NCBI RefSeq assembly: GCF_010119975.1
Contig: NZ_CP048222.1
Location: 5,742,501 to 5,806,500, forward strand
Direction of reading: 5' to 3'
DNA: 64,000 nucleotides
DNA from: Rhodocytophaga rosea
Lineage (GTDB): Bacteria > Bacteroidota > Bacteroidia > Cytophagales > 172606-1
Both the position numbers and the translations under genes were made by a program. This document shows positions 35,150-45,301 of the stretch, piece after piece. Below the pieces are notes generated by a model. It saw only the letters and a program-made list of their open reading frames with translations, had not been told where the DNA came from and searched no databases. Within the stretch, counting starts at the first letter, position 1. Every line of letters starts with the position of its first letter.

Positions 35150-35249
35150 ATAAGCTCCTTTCGTTTTAAATTAATTTTTACAAGCATATACAATAATAGA
35201 TTTGAAAAAATGAGAAGTAGCCCAATAGATAAGTTACTCTGGAATTAAA

Positions 35250-35261
35250 CACCTATAGGTG
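35250..35261. repeat. 12-bp perfect palindrome before the histidine kinase gene
   Basis: CACCTATAGGTG lies between the divergent MotA-like and kinase genes, 128 bp upstream of the kinase start. It is a possible regulator-binding site; no function is shown. Confidence 0.35.
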
Positions 35262-35389
35262 AATATATGCTAAAAACTATTGTAAAGCCTTCAAAACCAG
35301 TTGTAAAATTGCTGTTCGTCTATAATCTTAAAGATGGATTGGAAAAAGAGTCGGAAAAATAGAACTTAGGAAATATTTAAGATAATTCG

Positions 35390-36499
35390 ATGAGTTTTCC
35401 GCTGGAACGATTTTTTTACGGAAAATACAAACTGCCAATACATATTCTTTTCTGGGGGATAGTATTGCTCTTTTATACCATATTCTATGGCCACCAGCGC
35501 CAGGAATACTATAAGACTTTTGTATATGTATGCCTGCTGCTTCCGGTTACCATGGGGATTACCTACCTGATGATCTATTTTCTGATTCCAAGGTTTCTGC
35601 TCAAACGCAGGTATGGTTTATTCTCTTTGCTATTTAGTTATACTTTATTATTGTCTGTCTGGCTGGAATCAATTATTATTTCAATCGCATTTATTACCAT
35701 TGCCGAATACAAAGTGGCTAATCTGAATCCGGCTACTTTCGATATATTCTTTCTGATTGTAAGTATGTATCTGGTGGTGTTTCTGGCTATTGCTATCAAA
35801 TTACTGAAGCAGTGGCACGTTATTCAGCAGGCCAATCACTTGCTGGCAAATGCCAGATTAGAAGCGGAACTGAAGCTGAAAGAAGCCGAGCTCAGCCTGT
35901 TGAAAGCCCAGATTCATCCACATTTTTTGTTTAATACGCTTAACAATCTATATGGCCTTACTCTGGAAAAATCGGAAGAAGCCCCTGAAATAGTTCTGAA
36001 AATTTCGGCTTTACTGGATTATCTGTTATACAAATGTAATTCGCCCAAGGTAGCACTGACACAGGAAATTGAGTATATTCAAAACTATCTCTCGCTTGAA
36101 AAACTCCGGTATAACGAAAATCTGGAAGTTCATTTTATAGTGAAAGGCAAAGTGAAGCACAAACTGATTGCCCCGATGTTGATTCTTCCCTTTGTAGAAA
36201 ACAGCTTTAAACATGGAGTAAGCCATGAACTTGATTCTACAGGCATTAGCATAAATATATTAGTGGAGGGAAATTGTTTGCAGCTACAGGTGATCAATTC
36301 TAAAGTACCAGGGCTTGTAAATACTCCCCAACAGTATACTTCAGGAATTGGCTTGCAGAATGTGAAAAAGCGCCTCGATCTATTGTATGCGGATAAGTAT
36401 CAGTTGAACATACTAGATCAGGAGACCCAGTATCAGGTTCAATTAAAGTTAGAGCTGCAAGAAAGCCAGTCAAATGTAAATACGTACAGGATTATATAG
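35390..36499 (+). CDS. LytS/YehU-type sensor histidine kinase
   Basis: A 369-residue membrane sensor kinase. Four N-terminal helices (about 15-150) carry no extracellular sensor domain. The PF06580-type His-kinase block has the phosphoacceptor in LLKAQIHPHFLFNTLNNLY (about 175-193), an N-box in MLILPFVENSFKHGV, and a G-box in GIGLQNVKKRL. It should phosphorylate the LytTR regulator encoded 20 bp downstream. The signal and target genes are not evident; the neighbouring PIG-L gene is convergent. Confidence 0.92.
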   Translation: MSFPLERFFYGKYKLPIHILFWGIVLLFYTIFYGHQRQEYYKTFVYVCLLLPVTMGITYLMIYFLIPRFLLKRRYGLFSLLFSYTLLLSVWLESIIISIAFITIAEYKVANLNPATFDIFFLIVSMYLVVFLAIAIKLLKQWHVIQQANHLLANARLEAELKLKEAELSLLKAQIHPHFLFNTLNNLYGLTLEKSEEAPEIVLKISALLDYLLYKCNSPKVALTQEIEYIQNYLSLEKLRYNENLEVHFIVKGKVKHKLIAPMLILPFVENSFKHGVSHELDSTGISINILVEGNCLQLQVINSKVPGLVNTPQQYTSGIGLQNVKKRLDLLYADKYQLNILDQETQYQVQLKLELQESQSNVNTYRII

Positions 36500-36519
36500 T
36501 TTTAAACTTCAGATATACT

Positions 36520-37236
36520 TTGAAAACTTCCTGCCTCATTATAGATGATGAACCTATTGCGATAAAAGTCATGCGTTCGCATCTGGAAAAAATTCCCAGT
36601 ATAGAAGTGAAAGCTACCTGTGCACATGCCTTACAGGCGTTTGAAATGCTGCAACATACCAAAATAGACCTATTGTTTCTCGATATTCAAATGCCGCAGC
36701 TGACAGGTATTGACTTTCTGAAATCACTTGGTGCGCCTCCCAAAGTGATTTTTACTACCGCTTACCGCGAATATGCGGTGGAAGGATTTGAGCTGGATAT
36801 TGTAGATTATTTGCTCAAACCCATTTCGTTTGAACGGCTATTAAAAGCACTTAACAAATATTATAAACTAACAGCTGCCAGTTTACCTGTCCTGCAAGCT
36901 GCTCACTCTCCTGTGAACGAAAGCTATATGTATGTAAAATCTGAGAGGAAGGTTATTAAAGTGAATTTAGGTGATATTTTTTTTATTGAAAGTTTAAAAG
37001 ATTATGTAAAAATCCATACAAAAACCGGCATGATCATTACCAAACAACAGATCAGTTCTTTTGAAGAAAAACTTCCGCCAGAGCAATTTATCCGGATTCA
37101 TAGAGCTTATATCGTCGCTGTAGCCTATATCAAAGCATTTACTGCTGACACCATCGAAGTGATGCAGCATGAACTACCTATTGGCCGGAGTTATAAAAGC
37201 TCAACCCTGCATTTTCTGAACTATAAAGCAGATTAA
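36520..37236 (+). CDS. LytTR-family response regulator
   Basis: A 238-residue response regulator. Receiver domain: acidic pocket IIDDEP near residue 8, phosphoacceptor Asp in LLFLDIQMPQ (about 55), then TTAYREYAVEGFELDIVDYLLKP. A LytTR DNA-binding domain fills the C-terminus (about 135-238: VNLGDIFFIESLKDYVKIHTKTG and FIRIHRAYIVAVAYI). The only sensible start is TTG at 36520, as the next in-frame ATG would remove part of the receiver. It is co-transcribed with the kinase. Its stop is 9 bp from the convergent PIG-L gene. Confidence 0.92.
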   Translation: MKTSCLIIDDEPIAIKVMRSHLEKIPSIEVKATCAHALQAFEMLQHTKIDLLFLDIQMPQLTGIDFLKSLGAPPKVIFTTAYREYAVEGFELDIVDYLLKPISFERLLKALNKYYKLTAASLPVLQAAHSPVNESYMYVKSERKVIKVNLGDIFFIESLKDYVKIHTKTGMIITKQQISSFEEKLPPEQFIRIHRAYIVAVAYIKAFTADTIEVMQHELPIGRSYKSSTLHFLNYKAD

Positions 37237-37245
37237 GAATATTAC

Positions 37246-39927
37246 TCACTTTTTTCCTAATGATACAAGGTTTGCCAGAATACGGTAGGCACCTGGTACT
37301 CCATAGGGTAATTGCCGGTGTAAGGCATACGCAAAATAAGTATAATTTCCCTTGCCATAAGTTGCCATGAGCCAGCCACCTTTCTGGGGAGCTTGACCAT
37401 GATCCTGAGTAGAAATAATAGGTGTATAGGCAGCATCCCAGGTGGAAAAAAACTTAGAACCCCGTTGCTCTACCCAGTTATCAAAATCTGCCAGGGTAAT
37501 TTTGTTGGGCGTATTTAGTGCCGGATGCGAAGCTGATAGAATTTGAATGGAGCTGTTTTCTTCAGAGGTTTCTTCTGCATTAAAAGGCAAGCTGGCAGTA
37601 TAGGGAGCCATTTTTTCGGGGACAAATTCCTGTGTCTGGTATAATACAATCAGGTTTCCTCCGGCTTTTACATAGTCCATCAGGCGCTGGTGATAAGTCT
37701 GCAGTTCTGGCCGTACGGCATAAGCCCTGGTTCCGATAAGAATTGCATTAAAATTTTGCAGATCTTGGGCAGCTAAATCATTTGCACTTAGCAATTGTAC
37801 TTTTGCCCCTAGTTGTTCCAGGCCTTTCGGTACATCATCTCCGGCACCCATGATATAACCAATCGTAAGTCCTGGTGCGATTTTTACATCAATCGCACTC
37901 ACATGAATAGTCGACGGGCGGAAAAGCAATTGATAATCCAGGTCCTGGTGTTCAATACGGGTATAGCCCATCGAAAAATCTTTTCCATTCACAGTAGCAA
38001 CAGCCGAAAGTTCATAGGTTTGCTTACCTGTTTTGGGTATGGTCAATTGAAATGTATAGCTGTTCTTTTCACCAGCCTTTGCAAATGCAAAAGGGGTTTG
38101 CTCTGGGGTGATCTTCCATCCGGAAGGTGCTTTCAAACGGAGTTTTCCATTTATATTTCCATCTGCATTACTGAGCAGTTCGACTTGTAGCGGAATAGTT
38201 ACTGGCTTATCGGAAAGGGGGATAACAGCAGAGGCAGGCTGCACATTTACGGCAATTTCCGGTAATACTTTCAGCGTATATAAACTATAGCCATACGGCA
38301 GATTCACTTTGCGGGTGAGTACCGGCTGTTGTACCTGTATTTTTTCGTTACCCATTATATATGAACTTACCGCCATTACCACAGGTGGTTCCAGGGGCAA
38401 AGGATAGGCAGATTTCTGTTTGAGCTGATAGCGGTTTTCCTGCAAAGAATTTCGTGTGAAATAGGCTTGTGAAACCGGCGTATTGGCAGCTGCTGTAACT
38501 GTAAATAGTTGCTCTGTTTTTTCATGTGGTTCTAAACGTTGCGCCGCAACTGTACTTGTTTGTACTTGCCATCCGGAAGGCATCTGTAAAGTAATATTCC
38601 CGGCTTGCAATAGCTGGTTGCTGTTATTCACTATACTAACCTGTACCTTAAAAGTCTGTCCTGGTACAACTGCTTCCAATACTGGGGGTGGCTGGTAAAA
38701 ATGTTCTGTTCCTGTAAAAGACATGGGTAATGCCATTGCTTGAATCTCAATACCTGAGGCAGCATGAATTGTTTCCAGCACCTGCCGTTCTTTAATCTGC
38801 ATCAGAAACAGCGCTTCTTTTTGGGATTGGCTCAGCGAAATAGCTTTTCTGAGGTTCGATAAAGCCGAAGTGAGGGGAGGAATAACAGCTGATAATTGAG
38901 CAGGCTGAAAACCGGCTATGGCTTTTTTTATATCATTTTCTGCCTGACTGAGCAAATCAATTAACTCTTTGGGTGCTGTTTCACCAGTTAGTTTGAATAT
39001 GCCTGGCAGTGAGGTGTCTATTCCTTCAAAAAAATCTTTTTCCTGGACTGCATTCTTAGTATCGAGCCTTTCATAATATGGTCTGGAAGAACCAGCCATC
39101 TGAAACCGTACACCTCCGAACTGCGACCGGTGGAAGCTATAGCCCAGAAAAGCAAAATTCCCGTAAGTATCTCCCAGCCAGGGCGAGTATTCACCAGTTT
39201 CTACACTTACCTGCCAGGGTTCGTCCGCTTTTACGCCGCCCCGGTATACTTTCAGCGCTTTCCAGGGCCGCAAGCCTTCAGTAATTTGTTCGGGAAAAAC
39301 GTTTGGATCACCTGCCAGCCGGAAGGCTTCTGGCGTTAATTCGCCGGCTGCCTGGTGATTGCCATGCCCATCCCGCTCAGACCCATGAAACCTGGAAACA
39401 ATCACCATCGGCCTGTTGATGCGGATCACACGTACCATTTCTTTTAGCACTTGTTCTTTGCCCCATTTTTCATAGGCTTCCTCTACCCGTTTGGAATAGC
39501 CGTAATCGGCAACATCTGTAAAATATAAGTCATCTAAGCCATAATAAGCACCAGCCAGCAATAATTCTTCCGTACGGAGTAAACCGAGGCCATCAAAGAT
39601 TTCACTTCCCAGTACGTTTGCTCCGCCTTCTCCCCGGTTTAAGGATAATAAGGAAGTGCGTACTCCTTTTCCCCGGCTGAGTTGCGTAATCATATCAGCC
39701 TGTTCATCGTCGGGATGGGCTACCGTGTGTAATACACTGGCGGTAGTAGTCAGTTTTTGTAATTTTTGCCACACTCCAGACATGCCCTGGTCTTGTGGTA
39801 TATTTCTGGCACCTGTTTTACCAGATTGTAAATTCAGCACATGGCCAGGCAAAGACGGAAAGTCTTGTGCCGAAACTGGTATAATCAGCAGGCAGTATAT
39901 GAGCAGGAGGCTTGTTAAATATTTCAT
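37246..39927 (-). CDS. Secreted PIG-L/LmbE-family deacetylase, large
   Basis: An 893-residue protein from the ATG at 39927 (MKYLTSLLL), chosen because it gives a clean signal peptide ending near VSAQ. The N-terminal third is a PIG-L deacetylase domain with the zinc motif HPDDE (VAHPDDEQADM) and a later SRFHGSERDGHGNHQAAG that supplies catalytic His/Asp residues. The middle has NPCBM/NEW3-like beta domains (LQMPSGWQVQTS, LRLKAPSGWKITPEQTPFAF). The C-terminus (about 665-890) looks like a glutamine-amidotransferase-like fold (AILIGTRAYAVRPELQ, VKAGGNLIVLYQTQEF). It probably removes N-acetyl groups from extracellular sugars or glycoconjugates; the substrate is unknown. Confidence 0.88.
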   Translation of the reverse strand: MKYLTSLLLIYCLLIIPVSAQDFPSLPGHVLNLQSGKTGARNIPQDQGMSGVWQKLQKLTTTASVLHTVAHPDDEQADMITQLSRGKGVRTSLLSLNRGEGGANVLGSEIFDGLGLLRTEELLLAGAYYGLDDLYFTDVADYGYSKRVEEAYEKWGKEQVLKEMVRVIRINRPMVIVSRFHGSERDGHGNHQAAGELTPEAFRLAGDPNVFPEQITEGLRPWKALKVYRGGVKADEPWQVSVETGEYSPWLGDTYGNFAFLGYSFHRSQFGGVRFQMAGSSRPYYERLDTKNAVQEKDFFEGIDTSLPGIFKLTGETAPKELIDLLSQAENDIKKAIAGFQPAQLSAVIPPLTSALSNLRKAISLSQSQKEALFLMQIKERQVLETIHAASGIEIQAMALPMSFTGTEHFYQPPPVLEAVVPGQTFKVQVSIVNNSNQLLQAGNITLQMPSGWQVQTSTVAAQRLEPHEKTEQLFTVTAAANTPVSQAYFTRNSLQENRYQLKQKSAYPLPLEPPVVMAVSSYIMGNEKIQVQQPVLTRKVNLPYGYSLYTLKVLPEIAVNVQPASAVIPLSDKPVTIPLQVELLSNADGNINGKLRLKAPSGWKITPEQTPFAFAKAGEKNSYTFQLTIPKTGKQTYELSAVATVNGKDFSMGYTRIEHQDLDYQLLFRPSTIHVSAIDVKIAPGLTIGYIMGAGDDVPKGLEQLGAKVQLLSANDLAAQDLQNFNAILIGTRAYAVRPELQTYHQRLMDYVKAGGNLIVLYQTQEFVPEKMAPYTASLPFNAEETSEENSSIQILSASHPALNTPNKITLADFDNWVEQRGSKFFSTWDAAYTPIISTQDHGQAPQKGGWLMATYGKGNYTYFAYALHRQLPYGVPGAYRILANLVSLGKK

Positions 39928-40070
39928 GGAGAGAACACCAGACGTAAGGGAGTGTAACAAACCATAATTTAATAGATTCTCCTATAATTTGTATAAGTTG
40001 CCAAACAAATGCCGCTAACAAAAGCTATTTGTGAGCGTTTTGTAAATGAACCAAAAGATACTATTTCAAT

Positions 40071-40733
40071 ATGATCAGATATATTCTTTTATATAGTTGC
40101 TTTTTGTTTATGCTGGGAAGTTGTAGTGAAAATAACAGCAGCCGGGGAATCGATAGTAAAGAGGTAGCACAGGAAATTAAAAACCGGGAAGTGAGGCATA
40201 TTCCACAGGCGCAAATTGTAGAAACTGCTACCCAGAAAGGGCAACTTATATCCGATACGATACAGGCGACACTCACCCATACTTTAACCAGAGTGTTACA
40301 GGAGAAAGGAATTGAAGAAGCAGCAAAATATTGCAATCTTGAAAAGCTTGAATCTGTAAAAGGACTAGAAAAACAATACCTGGCAACTATCAAAAGGGCT
40401 AGGTTGAAGGGTAAAAAATCAGGCCAGAAGCTCAATGAGATGGAAGCCCAGTTGCTGGATGCGTACCGGTATAATGCAGAAAATAACCTGCCCCTGGAAA
40501 ATAATGTGCAAAAATCTGGTCCGGAATACCTGCTTTTTACGGCTCCGATTACTTTAAATAATAGCGTTTGCCTGAAATGCCATGGAAAAGTAGGACAGGA
40601 TATTTCAGAGAATGATTGGCTCATCTTACAAAAAGCCTATAAGTTGGATAGTCTGGTAAATTACCAACAAAACCAGCCTATAGCTATCTATAGTATTTTA
40701 TTCCAAAGGAAAGGTATTATTGCTGATTTGTAA
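40071..40733 (+). CDS. Tll0287-like (DUF3365) haem lipoprotein
   Basis: A 220-residue lipoprotein (lipobox MLGSC, Cys near 18). The body matches the DUF3365/Tll0287-like fold. That fold is PAS/globin-like and binds haem c through a single C-x-x-C-H, here NSVCLKCHGKVG near residues 166-175. The adjacent GPEYLLFTAPITL is a conserved lead-in. Such proteins are suspected redox or gas sensors, or electron carriers. No partner gene adjoins it. Confidence 0.85.
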   Translation: MIRYILLYSCFLFMLGSCSENNSSRGIDSKEVAQEIKNREVRHIPQAQIVETATQKGQLISDTIQATLTHTLTRVLQEKGIEEAAKYCNLEKLESVKGLEKQYLATIKRARLKGKKSGQKLNEMEAQLLDAYRYNAENNLPLENNVQKSGPEYLLFTAPITLNNSVCLKCHGKVGQDISENDWLILQKAYKLDSLVNYQQNQPIAIYSILFQRKGIIADL

Positions 40734-40757
40734 TAGCACTGTTTCTTGTGAGCGAAG

Positions 40758-41168
40758 ATGAAAATAATAAATGAATATAAGACTCATTGGATTGAGCTTG
40801 AAAAAAGTGAGGAAGAAAACTATTATTATTTATCTGTTGGAATAAGTGTTCAAATAAAGACAAAACAATTGAATTGCTTTTTTGAAACAATTTGGATTGA
40901 GCAAGATCAAATAGATAGTTTTATTACTGCATTACAAGCATTAGATGAAAAACGGGTAGGGAAAGTTGAGCTAAAAGGCATGTCTCCTGATGCTTTTTCA
41001 TTATCTATACAAGCCATTGACGAAAGGGGACATTTAGCAGTTGGAATATGTATTGAATCACCCATTTATATAGTAGCTGGTATGAAAGAGCGAGTACTGA
41101 CTGGATTTGAAATTGACCCAACTTCTATACCTGAGATAATAACAGGATTAAAAAAGATAAAAAATTAA
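40758..41168 (+). CDS. Small soluble protein, WapI-immunity-like, hypothetical
   Basis: A 136-residue cytoplasmic protein without signal or membrane helix, mixed alpha/beta and acidic (ELEKSEEENYYYLSVGISVQI, FITALQALDEKRVGKVELKGM). The layout recalls small WapI-type immunity proteins, but only weakly. No contact-dependent toxin gene is in the window, so if the call is right it would be an orphan. It lies 24 bp after the haem lipoprotein gene. Confidence 0.5.
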   Translation: MKIINEYKTHWIELEKSEEENYYYLSVGISVQIKTKQLNCFFETIWIEQDQIDSFITALQALDEKRVGKVELKGMSPDAFSLSIQAIDERGHLAVGICIESPIYIVAGMKERVLTGFEIDPTSIPEIITGLKKIKN

Positions 41169-41240
41169 ATACCAACATTAAGCCACATACTAGTGCTGAC
41201 TAAACGGCATGTTATCTTCTAAACGTGGGCTTTTCTATTT

Positions 41241-41888
41241 CTATGCGGAAAACTGATTCGGTGACTTTACCGGCATCAACGTCACCTGGGCATGAACAGG
41301 TGCAGATGATTCTGCAGCCACAACAGATGATTTTTTCTGCAGTCTGGCATGTTTCCAGGCCGACCAGCCTACATATCCACCCAGTACGATGAAGAATACA
41401 CCCAGCAAAATGCTCACAAACTCCGAAATAGAATCGGGGTTATTAAATAAGATAGCCCCCAGCAGCACAGTGAGAATACCACTGTAGATCAGTACCCCTT
41501 CCTTTATTTTAAAAGTATGTATATCAAAGGCAAGGGCAATTTGCATCAGGCCAATGCCTACAGCTATCCCTCCCAGAATCCCCATAAATATACTTATGGC
41601 TGTTTGCCGAAAACCTAAAATGAGCATACCCAGAATAAAACTGGCAATGCCTTCGTAATGAAATAGGGCGAAATGCCGGAATGATATTTTCTCCTTCGCT
41701 ATGGTGAGCAGGCTAATCAGTCCGCTGACGAGGGTAAAAATACCTAAGGTATAAGCCAAAAAAGTAAAATTTCTATTGTCGAGGAAAATAGAAATGATGC
41801 AGGTAAGGCCAAAAATTGCACAAAGCGAACCTTTTACCGCAATTAATTTATTTTCAATTTCATTTAATAACTGTAATCTGGTGATCAT
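41241..41888 (-). CDS. HdeD/DUF308-like membrane protein
   Basis: A 215-residue protein with six membrane helices in three repeating pairs, each with small-residue-rich turns (FTLVSGLISLLTIAKE, MGILGGIAVGIGLMQIALAF, LLGVFFIVLGGYVGWSAWKHA). This is the HdeD/DUF308 pattern linked to acid resistance in enterobacteria. The C-terminal 30 residues are polar and alanine-rich. The physiological role here is unknown. Confidence 0.8.
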   Translation of the reverse strand: MITRLQLLNEIENKLIAVKGSLCAIFGLTCIISIFLDNRNFTFLAYTLGIFTLVSGLISLLTIAKEKISFRHFALFHYEGIASFILGMLILGFRQTAISIFMGILGGIAVGIGLMQIALAFDIHTFKIKEGVLIYSGILTVLLGAILFNNPDSISEFVSILLGVFFIVLGGYVGWSAWKHARLQKKSSVVAAESSAPVHAQVTLMPVKSPNQFSA

Positions 41889-42047
41889 AGATGTGTTTCC
41901 TCCTTGTCAGGCTATTGGTGAAGGATAGCCAGCAATATATACGGATGTGCAGGGAGGGAGTTTTGCCATTGATCATTGTCATTAGTTATACGTAAGTACT
42001 CTTACTGATGATTGGCCCATAACAAAGGCAATTGACGAATGTCTGTC

Positions 42048-43232
42048 TTACTGGGAAATGTTGGCTTCCTTGCGGAATTGAGAAGGGGTGGTTTGGGTGA
42101 ACTTTTTAAACGCAGTATTAAAAGCAGATTTGGAATTAAACCCGGTTTCGAAAGCAATTTCCTCTATTTTCAGATGGGCTAGTTTAGGGTCGTGCAGTTT
42201 CCGTTTAATTTCTTCCACCCGGTACCTGTTTATAAAATCAAAAAAGTTCAGCTTGAGCTGTTCGTTGATGAGCTGCGAAAGATGATGTGTAGACAACGAT
42301 AAAGCTTCTGCCAGTTCACCTTGCCCTAATTCGCTATTCAGATACGGTTTTTCGGTTTCCATATAAGCCAGTAACTTCTTAAGCGATTTTTCCGCCTGTT
42401 CAGCCTGAAGCGTTGATTTTTCATATTTCTTTTTAGGCTCCTGTACCTGGTGACCAGCCGACAATACCTGAGAGTGAATCACCACCTGGAAAGTGATGGC
42501 ATAAAATATAACAGAAATAGCCGTTGCAATGTAAATATCTCCCAGGTCGTGGGTGTCGGTGAAGGAAAAAGCTGCAAATACCACAAAAATGCTGGTCAGG
42601 TATATTGAAGTGCGCACTAGCCAGTTGAGTTGAATATTATCGGTAGCAAACAGGTTTGTATGATGCTTGCGGGTATACAAGTACACCATGCGAAGGCTGA
42701 TCAAATTAAAAATCACCGACCAGATAAAAACCAGAATATCCAGTAATTCGCCTGAAATACTCAATACATGAGGAAACCACCAGATAGGAGCAGCTTTTAC
42801 CCGAGGAACAAGATTCCGCTGATATGCTACCGATACATCGTATAATTTAAAGGCATTACTTTGTAGATAAAATGGAATCCGGTGGATCAGGTAGGCTACA
42901 GCCGGAATAAAATAAAGCAGGTGTTTTTTTTGGAATGCAAAACCAGGCTTAGTTAAAGCCAGCGTATAGAGCAGAATCAGTGGCCCATACATAAAGGCAA
43001 AAGATTCAGTAGTATTAATCAGCCAGGGTACATAATAGATATAGCCAGTATAGCAAAGCCATATTTCCAGAATATCTGCCGAAAAGCAAAATAACATAAG
43101 TGCCAGAATCCGGTTGGCGAGCTTATTTGATTGTTTGGCAAATAGAAAAATAACCGCTAGAAAAAGCCCCTGGACAACACCCAAAAAATTAATAACTGAT
43201 AAAAAATCCAGGAATATTTGATGTGTAGGCAT
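42048..43232 (-). CDS. Membrane-bound AraC-family regulator
   Basis: A 394-residue protein typical of Bacteroidota. It has seven hydrophobic helices (about 8-255), a linker rich in K, E and Q, and a C-terminal AraC DNA-binding domain (about 290-392) with two helix-turn-helix motifs (ELAEALSLSTHHLSQLINEQL and IEEIAFETGFNSKSAFNTAFKKFTQTTPSQFR). It presumably senses a signal at the membrane and controls genes directly. Targets are not evident; glpD is divergent 314 bp away. Confidence 0.9.
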   Translation of the reverse strand: MPTHQIFLDFLSVINFLGVVQGLFLAVIFLFAKQSNKLANRILALMLFCFSADILEIWLCYTGYIYYVPWLINTTESFAFMYGPLILLYTLALTKPGFAFQKKHLLYFIPAVAYLIHRIPFYLQSNAFKLYDVSVAYQRNLVPRVKAAPIWWFPHVLSISGELLDILVFIWSVIFNLISLRMVYLYTRKHHTNLFATDNIQLNWLVRTSIYLTSIFVVFAAFSFTDTHDLGDIYIATAISVIFYAITFQVVIHSQVLSAGHQVQEPKKKYEKSTLQAEQAEKSLKKLLAYMETEKPYLNSELGQGELAEALSLSTHHLSQLINEQLKLNFFDFINRYRVEEIKRKLHDPKLAHLKIEEIAFETGFNSKSAFNTAFKKFTQTTPSQFRKEANISQ

Positions 43233-43546
43233 ACGATATAGTCAGTAGTCACTGCTCATTAGTATTTATCCAGCTTATACCCAGAGAACCAATTCGAATT
43301 TACATGATCTTCTGCCGGAAAACAAAGATGAGAGACGTAGATGTAGAAAATACGAGGCATAAGTGTTAATAGGCTGTAACTATTGCGCCGAAATCAATCA
43401 TAAAATTACCTGCATGGACAACTATTTATAACCAGCAATGTTATCTCATAAAGGCAAAACCGCTAACTTACAGGCAGCAGGATAATAAAAACAGGTATAG
43501 CTTTTATTCCCATTTTTATAGTTTTCTGCCAACGCTACTCACAACT
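43233..43546. other. Divergent intergenic region, AraC regulator / glpD
   Basis: This 314-bp region should hold both promoters. I see no complete TTTG...TAnnTTTG pair, RNA gene or strong repeat, only the short palindrome AATTCGAATT near 43291. Confidence 0.4.
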
Positions 43547-45220
43547 ATGAACTACATATTTTCATCTGCCCAACGACATGCCTATCTGCAACAAATGCAG
43601 CAAGCCAGTATTGATTTACTTGTAATCGGAGGAGGGATTACCGGGGCAGGTATTGCCCTGGATGCACAAAGCCGGGGCATGCAGACTGCCTTACTCGAAA
43701 TGCAGGATTTTGCTGCTGGTACGTCCAGCCGTTCTACCAAATTAGTTCATGGCGGGTTACGCTACTTGAAACAGTTTGAGTTTGGATTAGTAGCAGAAGT
43801 AGGCCGGGAAAGAGCCATTGTGTATGAAAACGGCCCGCATGTGACCAAAGCCGAACCTATGCTATTGCCCCTGGTAAAAGGCGGAACACTGGGAAAACTG
43901 GGAGCTTCCGTCGGACTGAGCTTATATGATACACTCGCTGGGGTAAAATCTAAGGAAAGACGGCTGATGTTGAATGCTGCTGAAACGCTGAGCAGAGAGC
44001 CATTGCTGCGTAAAGATGGCCTGTTGGGAGGAGCCTATTATTATGAATACCGCACCGATGATGCCCGGCTTACCATAGAAATTCTGAAAGAAGCTGTACA
44101 AAGAGGTGCATTAGCCTTGAACTATATAAATGTTACCGGATTTACTTATACTGATGGACGTATCACCGGCGTAAAAGCAGAAGACCAGCTGACTGGCCGG
44201 ACATTGCAAATAGCAGCAAAAAAAGTAGTGAATGCTACTGGTCCCTGGGTGGATGCTCTGGATGGTATCAACGATTCGACCAAAGGAAACAAACTGCACA
44301 TTACCAAAGGCGTACATATTGTGGTAGATTACCAGAAGTTCCCGCTCAAACAGGCCGTTTATTTCGATACGCCCGACCGACGGATGATATTTGCTATTCC
44401 CCGCGATGGAAAAACCTATATTGGCACTACGGATACAACCTATACCGGCGATCTTGTTCATCCACAGATCACTGAAGCGGATATCAGTTACCTGATCCAA
44501 GCGGCCGGCTATATGTTTCCCCAATCTGCCCTGGAGCGGCAGGATATAGAATCCAGCTGGGTAGGCTTGCGCCCCTTGATCAGGCAGCCTGGCAAAGGAC
44601 CTACCGATATTTCCCGCAAAGATGAGATTTTTCAGTATGAATCCGGATTAATTACTATTGCTGGTGGCAAACTCACCGGTTACCGCAAAATGGCCGAACG
44701 GGTAGTAAATGTGCTGGCAAAGGCTTTTCAGAAAGAAGAAGGCCGGTCCTTCCCGGCTTGTTTTACAGATAGAATTAGTGTTTCCGGCGGACAGGTAGGT
44801 GGCTCGGCTGGTTATGGCGCCTTTGTGAAGCAGAAAACAGAAGCAGGTATAAAATTAGGTTTACCGGCAGAAGAAGCCAGTAGATTAACGCACCGCTATG
44901 GCTCTAATGTAGATAAAATATTTGAGAGAGTCGCTTCCAGTGAGTCAAAAACATCCGGCTTACCAGCAGTATTATTAGCACAACTCTTATATAGTATGGA
45001 AGAAGAGATGGCGGCTACGCCTACCGATTTTTTCATCCGCAGAACCGGCGCTTTGTATTTCAATATACAATGGGTACAACAATGGCAGCAGGCTGTTATT
45101 CATTATATGGCAGATTATTTTCACTGGGATGATCCTACCACTGCCAGACACCAGCAAACCTTACAAAATCGTATCCGGGAAGCCAAAGGAGAAGCGGTGG
45201 CCTTACAAACTACTGTGTAA
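43547..45220 (+). CDS. glpD: Glycerol-3-phosphate dehydrogenase (FAD, quinone-linked)
   Basis: A 557-residue flavoenzyme that oxidises glycerol-3-phosphate to dihydroxyacetone phosphate and feeds electrons to quinone. The FAD-binding Rossmann motif is VIGGGITGAGIALDAQSRG (about 26-44). The GlpD signature follows (FAAGTSSRSTKLVHGGLRYLKQFEFGLVAE). Others are GPWVDALDG, RDGKTYIGTTDT and SWVGLRPLIRQPGKGPTDISR with GGKLTGYRKMAE. The length is normal. No glpF or glpK is beside it. Confidence 0.95.
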   Translation: MNYIFSSAQRHAYLQQMQQASIDLLVIGGGITGAGIALDAQSRGMQTALLEMQDFAAGTSSRSTKLVHGGLRYLKQFEFGLVAEVGRERAIVYENGPHVTKAEPMLLPLVKGGTLGKLGASVGLSLYDTLAGVKSKERRLMLNAAETLSREPLLRKDGLLGGAYYYEYRTDDARLTIEILKEAVQRGALALNYINVTGFTYTDGRITGVKAEDQLTGRTLQIAAKKVVNATGPWVDALDGINDSTKGNKLHITKGVHIVVDYQKFPLKQAVYFDTPDRRMIFAIPRDGKTYIGTTDTTYTGDLVHPQITEADISYLIQAAGYMFPQSALERQDIESSWVGLRPLIRQPGKGPTDISRKDEIFQYESGLITIAGGKLTGYRKMAERVVNVLAKAFQKEEGRSFPACFTDRISVSGGQVGGSAGYGAFVKQKTEAGIKLGLPAEEASRLTHRYGSNVDKIFERVASSESKTSGLPAVLLAQLLYSMEEEMAATPTDFFIRRTGALYFNIQWVQQWQQAVIHYMADYFHWDDPTTARHQQTLQNRIREAKGEAVALQTTV

Positions 45221-45301
45221 CATTTCTTTTAGTTGGTTTCTGATGAATGTATGGATATAAAAAACCGCTGACTTAATAGTAGAACTCTAACCATTCAATT
45301 C

